In this document: piece by piece, positions 54,876 to 60,011 of the stretch
How the letters are laid out: each line of letters opens with the position of its first letter
Numbering within the stretch: position 1 is the first letter of the stretch
Assembly (NCBI GenBank): GCA_946409515.1
Contig: CAMJWS010000003.1
Coordinates: forward strand, 1 to 60,011
DNA: 60,011 nt
DNA from: an uncultured Caryophanales bacterium
GTDB lineage: Bacteria > Bacillota_I > Bacilli_A > RFN20 > CAG-826
Direction of reading: 5' to 3'
Made by a program: the position numbers and the translations under genes
Notes under the pieces: model-generated
Databases searched by the model: none
Seen by the model: the letters and a program-made list of their open reading frames with translations, nothing else
Told to the model about the DNA's origin: nothing

Positions 54876-54901
54876 AATAATTACCTCCTAAAAACAGTTG
54901 A

Positions 54902-57349
54902 TTATACTTGCGCTATAAATTGATAACTTTCATAAATAACAACGGTTTTCTCGTTATTATCGGAAACGCGTTCTTCCATTGGGCCACTACCATTACCAAG
55001 GTCAACCATCTCGTAATGGTATGTGAAGTATGTAAGCGATAACTTTACCGGTTCTTCAAAGTCCGCTAAAAAGTTTTCTTCATCGAAATTATCGCAAAGG
55101 GTTAAAGAAGCGAAGACCATTTGACCCATTTCATCTAATTCGAATGGGATTTCATAGACTCTTCCAGTCCCACATTCCACGTTCAAAGTACAGTTGAATA
55201 AATATCTTTCGCCCGAATAAATCGGAATAAAGACGATTTGATATTCTCCAGCGTTAATACTGCCTGGTTCAGATTCATCGCCAAAATTTAAATCATAAAC
55301 ATCTTTGGTTTTATTTAATGTGAATGTTACTTCTTTAGAATAGGCTTCTTCTTGAGTGCCATCTTTTAACATAGCAACAACAGACATAGTGATATTTGAA
55401 CCGATGATATCTTCTATTTGATGGCCTTCCATACCAGTGAAAGTGGCGTATTGCCATTTATCAAATCCTCTTTCACCTTCCATCATCAGACGTCCATATA
55501 ATTCGTTATTCTTGAGAAGTTTGATTTCAAAAACGGAATACATGTGTGCAGCATCATCATAGATGAGTTTTATTGGTAAAAGATAATCATCATAGTATTC
55601 GTCATGACCAAAGTCATATGGTGATTCAATACCTTGGAATGTACTAACTAATGAATTCTCAAATTTGAATTCTTCACCTTCCACGACAACATATTCCACA
55701 TCTTGATTCATATATTTAAAGGAATAAGACATTCTATGTTCAACAACATCTATTAAATAAACTGGATTGTCTTCTGTGCCTTGTTCAATTTCATCCACTG
55801 TGATGGTTTGAACATCTGTTGTTTCTTGTAGATAATATGTTCTTTCATTACTTGTCTCTAAGTCAGTTAAAGTGAATTGGAAACCATATAAGTAACCTAA
55901 GTCATTAGTGTAATCTAGTTGTACTTCAAATGTTCTAGTATCAAAATTAACTTTCTTATCAAACTTTAATTCACGGAATTCAGTGACAGCGCCACTATTA
56001 TCAGTGAATGTGACAAAGCCCTCATCCAACACTGTTAATTCGTTATAGTAATTACATGTGAGTTTATAGTAATAGTCATCAGACAGCATCACTTCAATAC
56101 CATCAAGGTCTACTGTCTGGACTTCAGTGGTTTTTTGAAGCGGAATATCCTCGCTTCTTTCATCGATAACCTGTTTTCCTTCTTCTTCATAGGTCATATA
56201 GAAAGATAGAACGAAATTATCATAGACATTGAAGTCGTCCACAAAGTCTAATTGCACTTCAAATGTTCTATTAATGAAGTTTGCGGTTTTATCAAAGATA
56301 AATTTATTCCATTCAGATTTAGCGCCACTGTTATCTTCAAAATGGACTGTACCACTATCAGCAGTCACTTCAACGCCTTCATCCTTATAAGTAAATGAAT
56401 AGTCATAAGTATTTACTAAATCGAAGAATTGATTGTTGTCTAATTTGATTTGTTGTTCTTCTGTAGTCTTTTGAAGATCATAAGTAATTTCGTTTGGTCC
56501 ATCAGCGGTCATTGCTTCTGAAACAAGATTAAATTTGAAATCAGAGAAACGATCAAAGTCATCTTGATAATCAAGTTTAACGGTCATCATCATGGTTAAG
56601 AAGTTACATTTCTTATCCCATTCAACACCTCTGAATTCGGATACCCGTGTCTCTTCTTTTAATGTTGTGAATTGTTCATCAAAGATGGTTTCACCACCGA
56701 AACGTTTTTCGCTTAAAGAGATGTGATATTGTTGATTAGGTTTGAGATTTTCAAAGTACCATTCACATACGCCCAATTTAGCGTCATATGTGTGTTCATA
56801 TACATCATTATATACACGAAGAACAAAAGGCTTTTCTTCCTCTTTTACAGATGTTTCGTCTTCTTCTGCTTCTCGATCGTTTTCCTCTATGTACGAATAT
56901 CTTTCATATGGTTCGCCATCAGGTCTATTGTCATCCATAATTAGAAGATCACAAGTTAAACTGTCAACACCAACAACAAAAGAATTAAATTTATAATCAT
57001 ATTTATGCATTGCAACAGAGACACCAGTACCCACTGCGACCGCTGCGACCGCAACGACTGAAGCCGCTGTTGCTACTGTTGCGGTTGTGGCAGCAATACT
57101 ACTCGCGGTTGAAGAGCTTGTCACTGTTGTAGCGCCATGTGCAGGCGCAGTAGCTTTATTTACATACTGAACATTGACCTCTGTTTGTTTACGGATGGTC
57201 TTACCAACATACTTCTCATTAAGCTCCCCTTTGGGTAGCTTATTTTCTTTTTGTGGAGTGGTTTCAGCCTTCTGAGTTTTACCGAATTCTAAGCCACTTG
57301 TGAGCTTTTCATTGGTAATTTCAATCTTATTAAATTCGTCGTTGCGCAT
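54902..57349 (-). CDS. Large membrane-anchored surface protein with four tandem beta repeats
   Basis: I recognise no family. The 815-residue protein has a polar, Lys-rich N-terminus (1-80), one Ala/Val/Thr-rich membrane helix (about 84-114), a fibronectin-like unit (about 118-232, with the YDAKLGVCEWYFENLKPNQQYHISL pattern split over two strands), and four related repeats at about 236-344, 345-454, 455-569 and 570-680. Repeats 1-3 share FDK-x-x-NF, a TFEVQLDY-like strand, LQKTTE-x-QT and VTFTDNSGA. A last domain covers 683-815. The outside part is very acidic. It is probably a surface fibre or adhesin of type II topology. No ribosome-binding site; it stands 26 bp after mscS. Confidence 0.8.
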   Translation of the reverse strand: MRNDEFNKIEITNEKLTSGLEFGKTQKAETTPQKENKLPKGELNEKYVGKTIRKQTEVNVQYVNKATAPAHGATTVTSSSTASSIAATTATVATAASVVAVAAVAVGTGVSVAMHKYDYKFNSFVVGVDSLTCDLLIMDDNRPDGEPYERYSYIEENDREAEEDETSVKEEEKPFVLRVYNDVYEHTYDAKLGVCEWYFENLKPNQQYHISLSEKRFGGETIFDEQFTTLKEETRVSEFRGVEWDKKCNFLTMMMTVKLDYQDDFDRFSDFKFNLVSEAMTADGPNEITYDLQKTTEEQQIKLDNNQFFDLVNTYDYSFTYKDEGVEVTADSGTVHFEDNSGAKSEWNKFIFDKTANFINRTFEVQLDFVDDFNVYDNFVLSFYMTYEEEGKQVIDERSEDIPLQKTTEVQTVDLDGIEVMLSDDYYYKLTCNYYNELTVLDEGFVTFTDNSGAVTEFRELKFDKKVNFDTRTFEVQLDYTNDLGYLYGFQFTLTDLETSNERTYYLQETTDVQTITVDEIEQGTEDNPVYLIDVVEHRMSYSFKYMNQDVEYVVVEGEEFKFENSLVSTFQGIESPYDFGHDEYYDDYLLPIKLIYDDAAHMYSVFEIKLLKNNELYGRLMMEGERGFDKWQYATFTGMEGHQIEDIIGSNITMSVVAMLKDGTQEEAYSKEVTFTLNKTKDVYDLNFGDESEPGSINAGEYQIVFIPIYSGERYLFNCTLNVECGTGRVYEIPFELDEMGQMVFASLTLCDNFDEENFLADFEEPVKLSLTYFTYHYEMVDLGNGSGPMEERVSDNNEKTVVIYESYQFIAQV

Positions 57350-57443
57350 AGTTCTACATGAAAAATATAAAAGAATTAGCCTTGTTTTTCACTAAGAAGA
57401 TAAATAAATTGCAAAAATATCTTATAAAACCATGAAAAAGTTT

Positions 57444-57472
57444 TTTACTAATGCGCGCTTGTGAATTATACT
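57444..57472 (+). promoter_or_regulatory. Promoter of the GPH symporter
   Basis: TTTACT, 17 bp, TATACT. It lies downstream of an in-frame upstream ATG (57461), confirming that translation starts at 57509. Confidence 0.6.
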
Positions 57473-57508
57473 TATAGAGAATTATTTCAACGAAAGGAAC
57501 AAACGTAT

Positions 57509-59068
57509 ATGAGATCTTCACTCTTTGACAACTCTATTTTTAGAGCGCGAGTCAATAAAGAAAAAGCCAAACTTTTCCCAGAAGGTGCCTTAGGTTACTT
57601 AGCTGGTCCGGTCTTGGCTTTGATAAGTAACTCATTTATATCCAGTTATTTACAAAAATATTACACCGACGTTTTAGGTCTTGCTCAATGGGCTCCATTA
57701 TTCCTCATTTTATTGCAAGTTTTATCCGTCATCCTTGTTGTTGGTGGCAACATCTTGGTGGGTCGTTTATTAAACAAACTCAACACCAAAGCTGGCAAAG
57801 CTCGTCCATTATTATTAATCAGTATTCCATTAATCATCTTGGCGTTCTTTGTCATTTTCTTCTTTACCCCATTCCCAAAAAGCGCTGGTGGTAACGGCAA
57901 TGACATGTTAACGCTTGTCATGGTGGCATTAGGCTATAACTTATACTTCTCAGTTGGTTATCCGTTCTACTATGCTTCTCACGCCGCTCTTGTTGGTCTA
58001 TCCACACGTGATAGTAAAGCAAGAGGCTTATTAGCGACATTATCTAACGCTGCTGTGTTAGGCGCTATGGGTGCTTGTACAATGATTCTCCCATTCTTCA
58101 TTGGTAAAATCTTTGACGAACCATCTAAAGCTTATGATGTCCTTAAATGGGTCGCCCTTGTCTTAGTGGTTGTTACCTTAATTGGTACAGTCTTAGAATT
58201 CGCTTTCACCCGTGAAAGAGTCACTGAAGAGCAACAAGAAATCCAAAACAAACAAAGCGAAGAAACAAAAGAAGTTAAAGTTTCTCAACAATGGAAGATT
58301 TGCTCCAAAGATAAATTCTGGTGGATTATGATTGTCTTCTTCTTACTCTATCAATTAGGTGGTATGTTGAAAAACTGTTCACAACTCTACTACTGCAATT
58401 CCATCTGGGGTGCTGGTGCACAATCAATTACTGAGTTAAATGATTTGGGTGGTGCTAAATCTGGTTTATTAGCCATTATTGGTGCTATACCAACTGCTGC
58501 TGGTATGTTAGTTGTTTGGCCATTATCTAACAAGATTGGTAAAGGAAAGCTCATTTTATTCGGTGCTATCTTAGCCGTTGCTGGTGGCATCTTAGGTTTA
58601 TTCGCTGGCAACAACTTCGTCCTTGCTGTTATCGCTTTCGTTATCAAAGCTTTAGGTGGTGCACCAGCTATGTACATCTCCTTAGCTTTACTTGCTGATA
58701 TCAGTGATCACCAAGAAGCAAAACACGGTATCCGTTGTGACGGCTTATCAATGGCTATCTATGGCGCTATCATGGTCGGTATGACAGGTATCGCTAACGG
58801 CATCATCTCCGGTGTCTTAAACGCTGTTGGTTATGATGCTGCTAACCCAATTCCAGCTCTTGCCGTTCAATCCATGACAAGCCAAAATGTTCAAACCGCT
58901 ATGACATGGATCTTCTTCGGTGGTGAAGCTATTTGTTTCGCAGTCATCGCTTTAATGTTCATCTTCATGAATGTTGAAAAACATTCCAAAGAAGACCAAG
59001 CTATACTTAAAGAAAGAAAAGAAGCCGCTGGTGTCAAAGAAGAAGAACAAGAAGCTAAAGCTGAATAA
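57509..59068 (+). CDS. GPH-family sugar symporter
   Basis: The 519-residue protein has about 12 transmembrane helices and the MelB/XynB-type features: PEGALGYLAGPVLALISNSFI near the N-terminus, the loop GRLLNKLNTKAGKARPLLLI, RDSKARGLLATLSN, and ISDHQEAKHGIRCDGLSMAIYG in the second half. It probably imports a glycoside or oligosaccharide with Na+ or H+. The C-terminus is a charged Glu/Lys tail of about 40 residues. AAAGGAA precedes ATG 57509. Confidence 0.92.
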   Translation: MRSSLFDNSIFRARVNKEKAKLFPEGALGYLAGPVLALISNSFISSYLQKYYTDVLGLAQWAPLFLILLQVLSVILVVGGNILVGRLLNKLNTKAGKARPLLLISIPLIILAFFVIFFFTPFPKSAGGNGNDMLTLVMVALGYNLYFSVGYPFYYASHAALVGLSTRDSKARGLLATLSNAAVLGAMGACTMILPFFIGKIFDEPSKAYDVLKWVALVLVVVTLIGTVLEFAFTRERVTEEQQEIQNKQSEETKEVKVSQQWKICSKDKFWWIMIVFFLLYQLGGMLKNCSQLYYCNSIWGAGAQSITELNDLGGAKSGLLAIIGAIPTAAGMLVVWPLSNKIGKGKLILFGAILAVAGGILGLFAGNNFVLAVIAFVIKALGGAPAMYISLALLADISDHQEAKHGIRCDGLSMAIYGAIMVGMTGIANGIISGVLNAVGYDAANPIPALAVQSMTSQNVQTAMTWIFFGGEAICFAVIALMFIFMNVEKHSKEDQAILKERKEAAGVKEEEQEAKAE

Positions 59069-59082
59069 TTTAAAAAAATCAA

Positions 59083-59112
59083 AAAAGACGATATCATTTG
59101 GTATCGTCTTTT
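59083..59112. terminator. Bidirectional terminator
   Basis: AAAAGACGATA (59083-59093) pairs with TATCGTCTTTT (59102-59112); T-rich tails on both strands. Lies between the convergent symporter and DUF1295 genes. Confidence 0.9.
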
Positions 59113-59115
59113 CTT

Positions 59116-59979
59116 TTACTTCTTCTTTGGAAGAATTAATAACATATGTGTATCTTTTTTATATTGTTCGTAATCTGGTTTATAACCTTTGAAATGGTTT
59201 TCTTCCATTGGGATAGAGATAAATAAGAACATTAACAAGTTAATAACCGCTCCTACGATGAAATACCAATAATTGAAATGAGAAATTATTAATGTAAGAG
59301 CGACACCAAACCAAATAGCAATTTCTCCTAAATAATTAGGATGTCTTGAATATCTCCATAAGCCTTTATCTAAGACTTGAGAACGGTCAGTTCTTTGTTT
59401 TATAAACTTCTTCATTTGGATATCAGCAATTAATTCAAGTAAGACACCTAAAATGATAATTGATAAACCAATGATGTCTAACATTGAGAATGTAGTAGTT
59501 GAAGCATACGCCATTGCAGGTAAAGAAGCAGCATAGACCACTAAAGTTGGGAACATGCAAATACCTAATAAATTAACGACTTGATAGAATTTACCAGTTT
59601 TCTCTTTGAGCATCTTATAGCGCCAGTCAACGTACTTTAATGAATGGAAACCCAAAATGAAATTCAAAGTTAATCTAAATGAGTATAAGGATATAACCAC
59701 TAATAAAAGAATAGTGCCCACATGCCAGTTTTGATATTTAAACAATAAGCAAAGATAAATCGCTAAAGTTTGAAGAGACCAATATGGATCATAAGCGGAA
59801 GCGGTTCTTAAAACCACACCACTCGCCCACACTATGACTGTAGCGATAGCGTCCGCTAAAAGAATTGAGATATAAACGTTAACACCCAATCTTTCAAAGA
59901 GCATAAATAAGAAAATGCCCGCCACAAATGCTGTAGCGTAGATGATTAACAAGGCTGATAAACCGATAACTCTTTTCAT
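59116..59979 (-). CDS. DUF1295 / steroid 5-alpha-reductase-like membrane protein
   Basis: The 287-residue protein has seven or eight hydrophobic segments and the family signature GLWRYSRHPNYLGEIAIWFG near 218-237, also seen in isoprenylcysteine methyltransferases. YWSLQTLAIYL and LGFHSLKYVDWRYKML are typical of DUF1295. The substrate is unknown; lipid or isoprenoid modification is the usual guess. ATG 59979 has no ribosome-binding site, and only 32 bp remain to the window edge. Confidence 0.85.
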   Translation of the reverse strand: MKRVIGLSALLIIYATAFVAGIFLFMLFERLGVNVYISILLADAIATVIVWASGVVLRTASAYDPYWSLQTLAIYLCLLFKYQNWHVGTILLLVVISLYSFRLTLNFILGFHSLKYVDWRYKMLKEKTGKFYQVVNLLGICMFPTLVVYAASLPAMAYASTTTFSMLDIIGLSIIILGVLLELIADIQMKKFIKQRTDRSQVLDKGLWRYSRHPNYLGEIAIWFGVALTLIISHFNYWYFIVGAVINLLMFLFISIPMEENHFKGYKPDYEQYKKDTHMLLILPKKK

Positions 59980-60011
59980 ATTTATCTGGTTAGAAGGATA
60001 GCATATATTTA

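Noticed and set aside
57461..57508. Upstream start of the GPH symporter
   Set aside because: It overlaps the promoter; AAAGGAA and the family N-terminus support 57509.

Overview
This 60 kb window looks like a piece of chromosome from an uncultured, low-GC, anaerobic member of the Bacilli, probably a gut lineage of the Erysipelotrichales / RF39 / Acholeplasma-related kind. The gene families, Bacillus-like ribosomal gene order, zinc-type S14, strong AGGAGG ribosome-binding sites and AT-rich promoters support this. TGA is used as stop and Trp is TGG, so the code is standard, unlike mycoplasmas. No rRNA, tRNA, CRISPR array, IS element or prophage was seen. Both ends are cut; the left edge truncates a gene.

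Left part (1-7.4 kb, all minus strand): a NuoE/NuoF-like pair that probably belongs to an NADH-linked [FeFe] hydrogenase, then rex-adhE (redox sensor plus ethanol-forming aldehyde/alcohol dehydrogenase), a cluster of four tiny two-helix membrane proteins, and gpsA. The hydrogenase and AdhE genes point to NADH disposal by fermentation.

7.4-22.6 kb: one long S10-spc-alpha ribosomal operon (rpsJ to rplQ, including secY, adk, map, infA, rpoA), read from a near-consensus promoter through a structured leader. L30 (rpmD) is missing. Five ribosomal proteins (L3, L22, S17, L5, S5) carry low-complexity Ala/Glu/Lys/Pro or Arg-rich tails.

22.7-33.3 kb: an Hpt protein with a REC-degenerate GGDEF-EAL cyclic-di-GMP phosphodiesterase, a queuosine operon (tgt-queA-queH), a GH43 glycosidase, a nitroreductase with a kinase-like protein lacking the DFG Asp, peptidase T and a flavin-reductase-like protein.

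33.4-41.6 kb: an MFS sugar-type transporter with a glycerophosphodiesterase, a lipoprotein, an MFS exporter flanked by 68-bp direct repeats, a HAD phosphatase, a histone-H1-like DUF2188 protein, and a carbohydrate kinase with an oxidoreductase.

41.7-60 kb: a YwqA/YwqB-like SNF2 plus SWIM pair, BioY, a metallophosphoesterase lipoprotein with a membrane partner, MalQ, a phosphopantetheinyl transferase, LicD-TarI-TarJ (CDP-ribitol and phosphocholine-type surface polymer decoration), an MscS channel, an 815-residue surface protein with tandem repeats, a GPH-type sugar symporter and a DUF1295 membrane enzyme. Sugar import, alpha-glucan and pentose processing and cell-surface modification dominate this half. 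A recurrent feature is a TATAAT-like box only 6-11 bp before ATG, suggesting leaderless mRNAs.
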